Part shown: piece by piece, positions 1 to 11,985 of the stretch
Layout of the letters: each line of letters begins with the position of its first letter
How positions within the stretch are numbered: the stretch's first letter is position 1
Source: Diploscapter coronatus
Taxonomy: Eukaryota > Nematoda > Chromadorea > Rhabditida > Rhabditidae
DNA length: 64,000 nt
Assembly (NCBI GenBank): GCA_964036155.1
Contig: OZ038422.1
Location: 33,565,201-33,629,200 of the forward strand
Direction: 5' to 3'
Notes under the pieces: model-generated
Seen by the model: the letters and a program-made list of their open reading frames with translations, nothing else
Databases searched by the model: none
What the model was told of the DNA's origin: nothing
Made by a program: the position numbers and the translations under genes

Positions 1-2
1 GA

Positions 3-26
3 ATATATATATATATATATATATAT
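3..26. repeat. (AT)n microsatellite
   Basis: An uninterrupted AT dinucleotide run at the left edge, inside the F-BAR gene, just downstream of its last visible exon in the gene direction. Confidence 0.95.
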
Positions 27-48
27 TTTAAAGAATTGGAGCAGATAC

Positions 49-3000
49 CAATTCTGGAGGGTAGAGTAACGGGGTCGTCGGGCTGAAGGGCGTTGCGCCG
101 ATAGGACGTCATCTGAGAAGCCGCATGAAGCGAAGGGCGGTCGGGACTGGAATTTTTAACATACTTCAATCGGATTCCAGCACCTATGCTTTATCACTAG
201 AGGAAAGATTTGAATATCCCATTCTGTTTTTAAGCTCTATCCTTGATAATTGGATTAGAGTTGCTTCTATGGTTGATAATCAGAGCTAATTAGGAAAATC
301 GAGATAATGAAAAACGACAGACAAAGGCGCTACGTAGGCCAATTTTTGATGAGAAAATCACGACTTTTTACTATGTTGTGGCAAAAATAGAGCGATCTAA
401 AGCCGGAATGAATATTTTTATATGGGAAGCGCAAGTACGAGTCAAAATTCTAAGATTTAAAAGTTAATTTACTCAATATATAATTGCACCAAATCATTTC
501 TCACCCATCCCATTAAATTTTGTTTGTCAGAGTAAAGAAAAATATCATTGAGGAAAGAAGTGATCCTGGAATTGCTAAATTAGGCAAGGCGGAACTGAAA
601 GTGTAAATAGTTGGGGTAAGTTTGTTGGTGTGAGCTCGCGCTCCCGTCCCGTCCAAAATAGGCAACAAGAGAAAATCAATTGGGTGGATGATCGCGTATG
701 CATAGGTAGGTTCGACTGAAGAAGAAAGAAGCTAGTGAAGGGTTAGGTTAAGGGCTATACGAGCACAATTTGGGCAGCATAAAATATGAATTGTATGAGT
801 TGTGTGGCACATAGTAAACGTAAATATTTGAAAGGAAAGTTTTCTCGTAATTTTACGCATTAGATAGCACAAATTTCCGCCGATAAGAAACATGATTCAA
901 AAGTCAGTTGTTGCCAAAATTGAACCCTTCCAGCACAAAGAGCGAAACCGCCAAAACTCTGGGGAGGACCGAGAGCGGAGACGGGTAAATTTTAGGCATT
1001 CTTGTTAAAAATCCTGTATCAATAGAAAAATAGTAAAAATGACTATTTATAGAAAAAAAAATATTGAAAAAGTAGGTTAAAATAAAGTGATTTCGACTTT
1101 CTTAACCGACAGAACCACACAAATGACTCATTTATGTGGCAGTCGAACAGTCGAACAAACATGTTTAAGCCAACCAGTCAACTTTAGAAAGTCGAGCAAT
1201 CGAGTTACTTTTTCAGATACCAGCAGCAAAAATGTGATCATTATTCGTAGTAATTTTTTGTCAATATTTGAACCGATTTAAGGTTGGTTTTCTGCCACCT
1301 TTTCCCATTAATTTCTTTTGAAAAGTCCGATTTTGGATCGCGTTTTTATGAATTTCGCACATAGATTTAGCAAGAATGAATGGAAGAGTTAGCTAGCGAA
1401 GTTTGAGATGAAATCATAAAATAACACACTTTGAACGTCATTAATTAAACTCGCGATTTTAATTAATGATATCATTTTCTCTTAAACTTAAACAAATTTC
1501 AATTACCGTAGAAAATTATTTGACGAATTCGACCTCGATGGTAGAGAGTGCAAAAATGACATGTAGACGCTACCTGAAATGAAATGATTTAGGATAATGT
1601 GTTGGTGGAAGCGAATGCATTCAAGACCGAAAATAATGCAAAACTCTGAATTGATCGTCAAAAAACTTAACTAACTCTAAATTCATTCGTCTCTTATAAA
1701 TTATTTGTCTTAGAAATCAATAAAAATCACCCGGCTGGAATGAGCGAGCCTCGTAGGCCAATGAAGAGTACGAGTCCGGAAGAGGGGCGTACAGTTCGGA
1801 AAGCCACTGGAAAAATAAAATGTATTTTTTCTGTAATAGGAAACTTTAGATATAATATTATATAGCGAATTTTTATAGGTGTAGTGAAAATTTCTAGTTC
1901 TGGAAAGGTAACTAGATACTTGAAAGACTTGCAAAAACGAATGAACTTTTCTTTCGACAAATTATGATGAGCTGCATTCTAGAAAAGCTAATTGGATAAT
2001 TAGAAAACCTGCAAAAAGCTGAATTTTTCTTTTGAAAGTTCTGAATACGCGTGACGCTAGAGTCAAAGTAAATATGTGGCCTCCGAAGCGTTTTTATAAA
2101 TAATATTTGCTTCCTTTAGTGAGATGATGCGAAGGGCTTATAAATTATTAACGCCCACATTTAATCCGACTATTTTGCTAATTCGGGTTGGCTGAGTAAA
2201 TTTTCGACCGGGTTTTAGTCATTTTCGATAAGCTCCGAACAGACCTAGGAAGCACTTTTGTCAGGCGAAAAAATATGTGGGAGGTAGATCGCAAGAACGA
2301 AATCATAGTTATGTTAACCAGACCGCACTGGTGAAAATATTGACTAGCTACATGTCATAGAGGGAAATTTGTTAAGAAAAACTATCGAGGATAGGTCGCG
2401 AAGGCCTTCTGACGATCGTCCTTTCTAGATCTGGTTCCGAAAGAAAAAGGAGTGATTTTTCCGTTTTAAATATGATTCATTTTGTAAACCTTACTCAAGT
2501 TAAAAACCATTCAATATTTTCAAGACTCTTCTTACGAATTTATGAAATTACAGAGAATCAATATTTTTAGAACGATATTTTGCTATTATCTTCACAACTT
2601 TTCCATCCGTTCCCTTGACAAAACTAAAAATTCTCGTGATTTTTCTCGAGTCTCCCGGATGCCTGTTGCACAGAGGGGCGCTTGACTATGCGGTATTTTG
2701 AATTTTGAAAAGTTGACCTAATGAAATTTTCATGAATCAAGAATTGGACCACTTCGAAAAAGGTGGGAGTCGATAATTTCGCAAGAACCCTGAAAAGTAG
2801 TGGCATATGTTTTAGGGCTGCATTAGAGAAAGAAAAAAAAACGGAAAAAATAATGTTCGGAAGAACGCCTTTTTGTAAACTTCGCATCTTTTGAATGATG
2901 AATCTTTGTAAATTTAAGTGAAGTTAGAAATGAATGAAATTTCGGATGGAGTTTATTCTTTGAAAATTTGAAATAATGAAACATTGGCTTACATCCCCTT

Positions 3001-6000
3001 TACTAAAGTTAGCAAAGTAGCATTCAATGCAGTCAATTAAAATTTCGATTTTGCCAAAAACTAGACTCTTACAAAATTTACAAAGAGATGGAAGGAACGG
3101 GAATTTGTTAAGATCAATAAAAGTACATTTTTTTTTCTAAATTTTTATTAAAGTTTAAAAATGAGCAAAATTTATAAAGAGTCTGAGGACGAGGGGCAAA
3201 AATTCGAGATCCAGTCGAGGAAAACGCGCAAAACTCGAGAAATTTTAGCAGCGGAATGTATGCGAGAAAGTAAAACTCATCCGGAATGCGACCGGCGAAA
3301 ATCTTCTTTCGCTCCATTTTCTTCATCCATTCATTTGTCTTTCAAGTCTAGACTCGAGCCACCCAAGGAAATTAAAACAATATCGACACATTTTTAGAAA
3401 AAAAAAGGTCAAATATTACCATTTTCTAGAAAATCGACCAAAATACACTATTGTGACGCGGAAAAAGGTTATCAGGAGGGGGCAACTAATCAAAGTAGTA
3501 CCGAAAAAAATCCGTAAAATTATCATCATATGAATGTTCTGAGCTGAAAAGTTTGATATCCAGCATTCAATTACTAGATCCCTACTCTATACCTTATAGG
3601 TAAGCCATCGCTTTTTTAATTGACTCAAAATATGCATCTTCGTTGGATTTTTGTGATACTATTTTATTAATTGCCATCAGAAGTTGGTGCACGCAAAGGA
3701 AATGCTTTGATCATATCTCTGGCTCTAATCACTGTATACGCTATTTCGTTGTAGGTTGTCAGAGGTTAATTGCCTCTTCTATGCTCGAATAACCTCTTTT
3801 AGCGCGTTGACAATAATAAAACTGACATTTTATGGAAAATTCAGAGGGAAAATCGTAAAATTTACGCTCGTATTCATAAGAAAATCTTCACGATAATGAT
3901 GTTTACTTAAGTCTAGGAGAATTTCATTGATCAACAATTTCTCAAAAGCTTCATGAAATCTCAAGAAAATTAGGCAACTTTCAAATTATCAGGAAATGCG
4001 ATAATCCGTGAGAATTTGAAAACCAGATGATTCTATAGAAACTCGAAAGAAAAGCGGGAAAATTGAATTATGATGAGAGTTTTTGCCTAATTCGGTAATC
4101 TTTGAAATTCTCAGGCCACGCGTTTTTCGAGAGTAAAATGAGCGAAATTCGAATTTTTGCTTGCGTGAGAGAGTCGAGTTGAGCCGACCACTTTGCAACA
4201 TTATTGGATTAGGAATTAGGGAGTTAGGGAATTGAGATTCACATTCAAATCTCAAGGGTTCTTTTTCTCCATTTGATTTGAAAGTCTTACATCATTCGGT
4301 TAAATATCAATAACCAGGAAAAATGGCGAAATAATTTCATCTTTGGAAGTTTTCTTTTTTGTATAAAATATTAGATTTATTTTTGCAATTTAGAGATTTC
4401 GATTTAAGCATTTCTCTTTTATCCCCCCATATTCTCATTCTAACTAGAATTTTTTTTATATCATATGCTCAGGCTGGATTTCAATTTATTTTTTTTTAAT
4501 TTATGATTTTTAACTTACGTTAAAATAATGGTTGGTGCATGCCTTCGTCGTTTGTTCACACTGGAGTGACAATTCTCGGAGTTCCTTGATGACTTTGGCC
4601 TGAAATTAGGGCAATAAAATAAAAATTACTTTTTAGAAATAGATTATCCTAAAAGTCGACGTATTTTAAGGTGAAGAGAAAAATTTCATGAAAACCCAAT
4701 GTCTCTCCAGACAAAAAACGTAAAGTCAGGTGCATTTTTACGTTTTGCCCGGAAAAGAAAATTGCGAACGCGCGCGTGATTTTTTCGCCGGGAAATGCAA
4801 AGTTTTGGCGGTGCCAAAAAACTCGGAAAAAGGGGGGAAGAAATGAGAAGATCCTAAATAGAATAAATGCCCGAACCAGGCGAAATTGAATAAACTGGTA
4901 GGTGGGAGAGCAGGGCGGAAAAGAAAAGAGGAAAACAAGAAAGAAGAAATTATAGGGACCAGAGAAGCAGAAAACGAATAGAGTGAGGATATTAGAGGAA
5001 AAAAGATGCCGAAAAAGCAAAAGATCGGGAAAAATTAGAAGGAAAAAGAACGCAAATGAAATAAATATGAGAAAAACTAAGACGCGCACGGCAGGCAAAG
5101 TTAATGAAATGAGAGAGAGGATCATAAAATTAGGTAAATAGTTGACTAATGAATTATTGAAAATGGAAGAATTTGAATAATCCGAGTTTTCGAAAATAAA
5201 GCACTCGATTTCAGGAAAGTTTTAAAAAGAAAAACGAGAAAATAAAAAATTGATGAGAAAAAATTGATCTTTACAAAAAATTATCTCATATGTGAAGAAA
5301 AATTTTGAAAAAATCAAATTTTAAGAAAATATAGTCTGAAATTCCATAGAAAAATTTTGTTTTTTTCAGCGATTTCAAGGAAACTAAATTGTTTTTAAAA
5401 AAAATCATACAAATTCAAAATAGTGAAGGAAATATAGTTTGAAAATTTGATAGAAAAGTTTCGAATTTTGCGAAATGAGTCGAGGAAAAAGTAAAGAAAA
5501 TGTCCGGACAAATTGGCTGGTGAGAGATTAAGGACGGCGACGTTGGAAGCGAGTGAGGAGGGAGCCATTCTCCATTCGAAATGAAGAAGTTCATTCGCGA
5601 AGAGGAGAGGGGGATAGACAAAAAAGGCAGAAAGCCACAGAGCAGCAGAGGCCGAACAAATGCAATGAGACTTCAAGGAGGAGGGGGGAATAGAAGTGAG
5701 AGGACATGATGATGTTGGATCAGAAATATCTCATAATTTAAGATTCCGAATATTCAATGATCACCTCTCTATCATGTTCGTCAACGAAGAGAGGCAGAGA
5801 CGCGATATGATCCGGAATGTGAAAGAATTATCTATAACCACCTACAATGGATGGGATATACACCAAATGGTTCACTTCGGAACATAGACTATGAACCTAA
5901 AAGCGATACGATATAGCACTTTGATCACGCCCACTGGCAACTTGCAATCATTGTGTAGGGAAGCGTTCTTCGTTAATGAATATGAGAGTGATGATGTCTA

Positions 6001-9000
6001 AAACTTGCGATTTGTTTGATATGATAAGGGATGTGAGGATAAAGCTAGATTTGATATCAAACTGCAACTTCGGAAGGTTCTTTGATATGTATGCAAAACT
6101 ATCAACCTTTAACGAGTTGACATTAAATTTTAGCGCTAATCAAAGATATCAAAACAAAACCGGATTTGAAATCATAAAATTTGCAATGATATAGTAGAAC
6201 CTCAGATAGGAGTCCTTCTCACAAGGGTTTTGATTATGAAGTCTGTAATTGTGAAACGAACAACGCCATAAATAATGTAAGAATCGAAAAAGAAGGTTAA
6301 TAAATCAGGATATGAAATGTCGTGTGTCTCTAACTCAAGTAAGGGTGAAATATGGTCATATGATTTAGATATGCATTGCGATTCTATTACGCGATTTGGA
6401 TTCTTTACGACTTCATAACCCACAAATTTTGCGAAACTTTCTTGAATTTTTCGCGAACCATATTGCAGTTAGTTTTGAATGTAAAACTTTCGCGACTATT
6501 ATTTTCAAAAAATTTATCAGAAAAGGATTTTAAAAATCCAAGACAGGGTCGCGATTTCGCAAGAAATCCAAATTTCCTTTTATTCTACTAGTGTTCTAAC
6601 GGCCGGGCCGGGCCGGGTCAGGCCCGAAATTGAATTTTCAGATACACGATTTTTTTGTCAATTTTATGCATGAAATGCATAGGAATTAGTTTCTAGCGCC
6701 TTTTATGAAGCTGGAAATGACTATTTCTTGAAAAGATTGCGAATTTACGCCTCTGAAAGCTTCGGGACAAATTGGACCGAAAATTCTCGTCCCGTTTAGA
6801 ACCCCTGTATTATACCGTCCAAGAAACCTCAGAAATGATGTAATGAAAAGTGAATGTTAGAATGGAAAAATAACGCTTCCTTGGACTTTCTTTTGTTCTG
6901 TTTCTTCGTTATTTTTTGCAGAATTTGTGAATTTGTTTTAGAAGGCGGAATGAAAAATTAACGCGAAGACGCGCGTCCGTCCTGATGTTCGTTTTCACAA
7001 TTTTTGTTTCAAAAATGAAATCTTAGGAGAAAATAGAATTTTTGAGATTCTATTTCGAAAGCCCCATATTTAGAATTAATAGAAAGAATTCAATCATATA
7101 TATTTTTAAAATCCAAGATAATCAACTTAAAGGATAAGCCTCAGGAAAATTATGATCTCAAAATCAATTTTCGACATTCTATCTTTGCAGACAAAGCTAT
7201 TTTCGATCGGATAAATTAAAACACTCGTATAAAAATAAAATGAATTTTGACATTCTTGTTGTAAATAGAGGTTGTCTTAGCGCAGGGAAGGGAAGAGCAC
7301 TCCTTTTAGGGGATAGGGGTTTTCTTTATCTCTAGCTCATCATATCTTTCTTTTCTCTCCAATTTTATCATGCTATCTTGTGCCTCTATATTTTTCTGCT
7401 TCTTTTATTCTCCCACTTTTCAGTGGCATTTCTTGCATTTATATTTTATTTCTCTGCTTCTATATCTTTCATTTTCTGCAATATTTCTTTATTCTTTTTC
7501 TTCCCTCTCTCAAAATCCCGTGATATTTCTTTGTCTTCGGAAATAAAAGGCATTTTGGGCTAGTGGCAGTTTCTCTGCTTTGTCGTAATCAACTTTGCGC
7601 CTCTTCACGCGGTGCACATCGGCCCAAAAACGGAGAAAAGTCAAACGAGCAGAAAGGTGGAAAATTGGAAAATACTATGAAAAATGAGAGAATACAAAGA
7701 AAGGGAAAAAGAGAGATAGTATTGAGGCTGGAAGATTAGAGCTAGAGAAAATCAGTGAAACATTACTGAAGTTTGAGGAATAAAGATAAAAATATTGTTG
7801 AGATAAAAAAGTAAAATAAAGAAAGCAAGATATTGAATAAGTATAAAATAGTGCAAGAAAAGAAGACGACGGATAGAATATGATCAAAAATGATGAAAAA
7901 GATGCGCGAAAAACAGCCGGAAAACAACATCGACAAGTTTATGCTTTTCCTTCGCATTTTTTCCCGGCCTTTCGAATCGAATATAAGGTCATATGCAAGA
8001 AACGGATTTCTTAGGAAAAAAAGGGTGATTTGATTTGAATATGACGTCAATATTAAGGCGATTCGTAAATAACGAGATGACAGACCTATCTATGTATTCC
8101 CACACTATTCCGCTCTACTTTCACATCTCACCTATCTCTAACTATAGGTCTCGCCATTTACGAATTATCATTTCTAGAGGATGATGTTGATTTAGACGTA
8201 CCTTGTGATATTTCGTCTCTTCTGCCTTACGATGCAACTCGATACGTAAAATGTGAAGATTGCGTTCGGCGTCATCTTTCTGAAAATTTAAAATGCTTAA
8301 TTTTTATGATTCAGAGGCTGAACTTGTAATGAAAACTCTGAACCTTCATCAAAATATAAAAGGTATCTTTCAAAAATTGTATTTATCTCTCTTTTCACTT
8401 TGAATTTGTCAAGCAAACCAGAACGAACTATGGAAAGTTATTATTAAGCCGACGAAAATTCGAACCCTATTAACAGCTTCCTCAATAGCTCTGGTCCGTC
8501 TGTCGAACTCCTTTCTTCTCTTGCTCGCTTCCACAGTCACATTATAATCACGAAGGTCTCTGGCTTTGCTCAGACCGTCTTCACGCTGCTTAAAACTCGT
8601 CACTGCCTTCGAATGAGCATCTTGGGTTTCTTGCTTAAATAGTTTACGTATTTTTTAAATCTATCGAATTTGGCAACTTGAAAACCGCGAGACACGAGAC
8701 ATTGAGAAATAGCGTGGGAAAAGAAAACCTATCATCCCCCATACCCTACCCTAACCCTATACTATTTCGCCTATGTCTCGTCGTGTCTCGTGGTCTCGCG
8801 GTTTCCAAATAGCCTAAAATTTTTACCATTTAGAAATACTATGAAATATTGTCTTTCTGTGCATCGAGAGAAAATGATCTCAGGGTTTTACTACTTTTTG
8901 AAGATTAGTTTTTTCTTCATTTTATGCTTTGAGAAGAAATGATATCATGAGTTCATGCCAAGAAATTCAATTTTAGCATCACTTTTCAGGAAAGTGTTTT

Positions 9001-11985
9001 TGAAAACATTATCTTACGTAATTTTTCAATATCTTATTCCAGTCATTCTTGAGGTTGGTTCGTTTTGTGTCGTGCTCTTTTCGACGACATTCAAGGACCT
9101 GAAAAATTTCTTTTCATTACGTCACAAATTTATCGATTTTTGAAAATTTATTATCATCATTTTCGCTAAACTAATTGCGTAATGACCCATTGTATTTTCC
9201 ATGATTCAATATTTTCGCGGAATATTGATATTGAAGGCGACGAAAAGGGTACTGTGATTTAGAGGATTGCGAAATAGAAGCACGATGTTTTATTCCTTCT
9301 CATCAAAACGAAACTTATATCGATGAACTATAAACTTTGCCTAACAAATGACCTGGTTACACGATAATTTATGCTACATCTTTAGCAGAATGATACTAGG
9401 AAGGTGTAACAGGAGGTATCGGCCAACAAAATAATTAGTTAAAATACTTATGATCTTCGTAAAAAAAACCACTGGAAAACTACCTCAATGACTCGATCCC
9501 TAATGTACTCGAGCGTCTGTTTCGCTCTAGCGCAATGGTCCATATCCGACTGGAAGCTTTGCTCGAAAATTTCGGCCAACGGTGAGAACCGCTTTGGAAG
9601 TGATTGGTTCGATGAATCTGCTAGTGACGAAACGCGTCTCCAGTGTTCTTGCTCGAGCTGTGTTCGGGTTCGAATGTAGTTCACAAGTTCTTTGCAATAC
9701 CTTAAATCATTTTCATCTACTTAATCGCAAACATTAGAAAATTTAACTTTCAAATAATTTAATTAGTGAAGATCAACTTGGTAATATTCTAAAATTATGA
9801 GATCGAAGGTTCGATGATAGCGCAAAAGTATGGAGGAAAGATAGGGCAAAATTCTAAACTCACGTGGACCAGTGCTTGGCTCGTTCCAGGGCGATTTCAA
9901 TCCCGTCTACCCTGTCCATCAGAATACTGTCCAAATCAAGCATCGAATCAGTGCTGTTGTTGAAATCTGAAAATCATCTTTGGATTTTTCCGAAATAAAT
10001 CAAACGAGTTGTAAATTTATGCATGCTGGGAAGTTCGGATAATTACTCGCCAGCTGACTTATGACTGAGTTTAAACCCATATTAAGAAATCTCAAGTCAT
10101 GCAGAAAGGCTTGATGATCAATAGGAATATTCTTTTCTCACATTACTTTGCACGGTTCGAGATTTTCAAAGAGCCAATAAAAATTAAAAGACCTTCTGTA
10201 TAATTCACCAAGGATCATCGTCGTCAATTTTTGAAGTTCAACGTCGCGTTTAGTATCTCCAATTCAAAGTGTTGTGTGAATTATACAGTAGCTCACAAAG
10301 AGAAATTGCAAAATAGCAAGTCTGACCTCGTTCATGCGACCTCGGCGTCTCGACGATTCTGTCTTCCGAGCTCAAAAGCCTTGTCGTAGATCCTCTCTGA
10401 TTCGGGGTGTTGGTGCCGTGTTCGGACAGTGAGTGGATGGAGTTGTGCTGAAACGAGCAGGGCAGTGTCATTTGTCTGGACAATTTGCGATCCGCTTTTT
10501 TCGCGAGCATTGTCGATTTGGAGCGAGCTTCGAAGTGATTCGCCGTTTTCCTCGAGATTTGGAGTATCGAAAAATTGGCGCAGAGCATTCGATTCGTATC
10601 GGATGAGTAACGTTTCTTCAAATTGAATCGACCCATTTCAGGCCGAACCACAATTTAAAATCGTCCGAATTTGCAATTAACCACAAATTGCGTTGATTCT
10701 ATTGTCCGAACGATGCTGTTTACCGACAACATTTTCTTACTAATCAATTTGCGAAAAGAGCACGCGCGCGATAAAAAATAATAAGGCGAATTGTGAAATT
10801 GAAAGGCCGAATTTGAGCAATTCCAATGGGTCAATAGCTCGCAAATCGTTGAGTCAGAACAGCGCTAAATGAAAGAGCCAATGAAGCAATGAAACGGTGC
10901 AAACGAATAGAAGTAGGGGAATTATTATAAAATGCAAAAGATTTTTGAGTCGTATCAGAACCTATCATAATGGTGCGTCACTTTCTTTCTATCTAGCAAA
11001 AATGACCACTTTCGCTTGAGGCGAAGCTGATGATCTTCACGCAAAAGTAGACTTGTCGATGAAAATTGTAATGAGTTTTCATAAGTTTTTGCTACGGATA
11101 ATAACATTGTAGCGCATCGTCTTCTGGTCAATATGGTAAAATTCAGTGGTTTTAAATTAGGAAAAATTTATCTTCATAAAGAAAAACTATAATTACCTAT
11201 TCACGCATAGACAATGTCATCTTGAAAATAGCTAGACAATCGAAAAGATTTTGCATAAATTCAAAAATGATGACTCTTCATTTCACAACGTGCGCTTTTA
11301 GAAATTGAAAATGGGAGTTGTTGCAGAGTTGGAAAAGAAAAAAAAGCGAAAATGTTACCTTAAATCTTCGGTTTATCTGTGCTGCAGAATCCAATGATAC
11401 AGCTCGCGGAAATTGACTTTGGCTGAAAGTTTTCTTTATCAGCAAAATTTCATTTCCTCTTAAACTTACAGTATTGCATTCAACAAAGCACTTTCTAGCT
11501 GATCCAAAATAGTCAAAATATGCGAAGTGTCCAAAAACATTCCGTCGAATTTCAGGTCTAATTAAATATTGAATTATTCTAACCAAGTCAGGCTTAATTA
11601 CCCTTGACGGATTGCACTAATTGCATGGACAAAACGATAACATTGTTGGTTTTGAAAATGTTATGTTTGAGAAGCTGTCGCAGATTGTCAGTCGCTAATT
11701 CCAGTGCCGCGTGAATGGAGACGCATAGGGAATCAATGTCTTAATTAGAGTAATTAAAGCTAGTTAACTTGGATAATTAAGTTATTAATTACCAGAAGAA
11801 GGAGACTGTAAAGAAGTGCGAAGCCGGGATAGAACGATCGAAAATCGATGCAAATCTGATCTAACGGATGGAGAAATCTGAAGGTTTATAACTTTCGAAT
11901 TTTGTTTGGATTTTTGAATTACTCTTGTTGTGGAGAAGGCTTCAAATTCATTCGATGATGAGTTGATGCTACTGGATGACGACAT
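49..11985 (-). CDS. F-BAR domain protein, ARHGAP29/GMIP/SPV-1 type (3' part outside window)
   Basis: Eleven exons join in phase: 11793-11985, 11602-11739, 11470-11557, 11359-11422, 10327-10615, 9864-9966, 9484-9700, 8466-8633, 8202-8279, 4519-4599 and 49-146 (about 505 residues). The first exon starts with a Ser-rich MSSSSS end. Exons 2-4 give a helical region like the N-terminus of ARHGAP29/GMIP proteins. Exon 5 is a low-complexity linker. Exons 6-10 give an F-BAR domain: a CKELVNYIRTRTQLEQEHWR stretch, a long charged coiled region (REDGLSKARDLRDYN) and a closing QCEQTTKACTNHYF motif. F-BAR dimers bind and bend membranes. The family normally continues with C1 and RhoGAP domains; these would lie left of position 49, so the RhoGAP assignment is inference. 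C. elegans SPV-1 is the likely counterpart. The last exon (49-146) is GC-rich, codes for a Ser/Arg/Pro linker and matches phase. Introns 9 and 10 are unusually long and carry repeats. Confidence 0.8.
147..4518. other. Long intron of the F-BAR gene, no other gene seen
   Basis: A 4.4 kb stretch between two phase-compatible minus-strand exons. It holds a hairpin repeat at 2240-2433 and short open frames on both strands without recognisable domains or splice partners. I see no supported gene. Confidence 0.6.
2240..2433. repeat. Hairpin element, CAGACCTAGG-ended family (copy 1)
   Basis: The left end reads CAGACCTAGGAAGCAC and the right end GACGATCGTCC followed by TCTAGATCTG, an imperfect terminal inverted repeat. 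A shorter relative with the same two ends lies at 53406-53492 in the irld gene, so this is a dispersed MITE-like family. Confidence 0.7.
4600..8201. other. Long intron of the F-BAR gene with purine/pyrimidine-biased tracts
   Basis: A 3.6 kb intron. 4640-5130 is strongly purine-rich on the plus strand, which creates a 158-codon hydrophobic open frame on the minus strand with no family resemblance. 7340-7560 is pyrimidine-rich and 7660-7910 purine-rich, separated by a more GC-rich centre near 7600. A MITE lies at 6588-6807. No gene is supported. Confidence 0.6.
6588..6807. repeat. MITE with GTTCTAA(A)CGG terminal inverted repeats and GGCCGGG run
   Basis: The left end GTGTTCTAACGG and the right end, read in reverse complement CAGGGGTTCTAAACGGG, form a terminal inverted repeat about 220 bp apart. 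Next to the left end is GGCCGGGCCGGGCCGGG, very GC-rich against an AT-rich intron. The ends resemble hAT-type MITEs, but no transposase is present, so the superfamily is inference. Confidence 0.6.
8672..8814. repeat. Core-sharing hairpin element, copy a
   Basis: Arms of about 50 bp beginning GGCAACTTG and, on the other side in reverse complement, GGCTATTTGGAAACCGCGAG. The arms contain CGCGAGACACGAGAC-type sequence unlike other copies. The inner core reads GCGAAATAGTATAGGG. Located in intron 7 of the F-BAR gene. Confidence 0.85.
10091..10163. repeat. Core-sharing hairpin element, degenerate copy
   Basis: CTCAAGTCATGCAGAAA on the left and TATTCTTTTCTCACA followed by TTACTTTGCA on the right match the arm and centre of the intact copy at 57734-57835, but pairing is poor. 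An old copy in intron 5 of the F-BAR gene. Confidence 0.5.

Noticed and set aside
4649..5125. 158-codon hydrophobic minus-strand open frame
   Set aside because: It is the shadow of a purine-rich plus strand inside an intron; its Phe/Leu/Ser richness comes from base bias and it resembles no family.
5395..5676. Minus-strand frame with signal-peptide-like start
   Set aside because: The apparent first Met is a TTG codon and the hydrophobic run again sits opposite purine-rich DNA.
8736..8758. CCCTACCCTAACCCTA, telomere-like repeat
   Set aside because: It is the loop region of a hairpin element, too short and irregular, and the common nematode telomere repeat is TTAGGC.
10327..10615. Alternative frame in F-BAR exon 5 with more balanced charge
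   Set aside because: Only the Ser/Arg-rich frame fits the splice phase at both ends.
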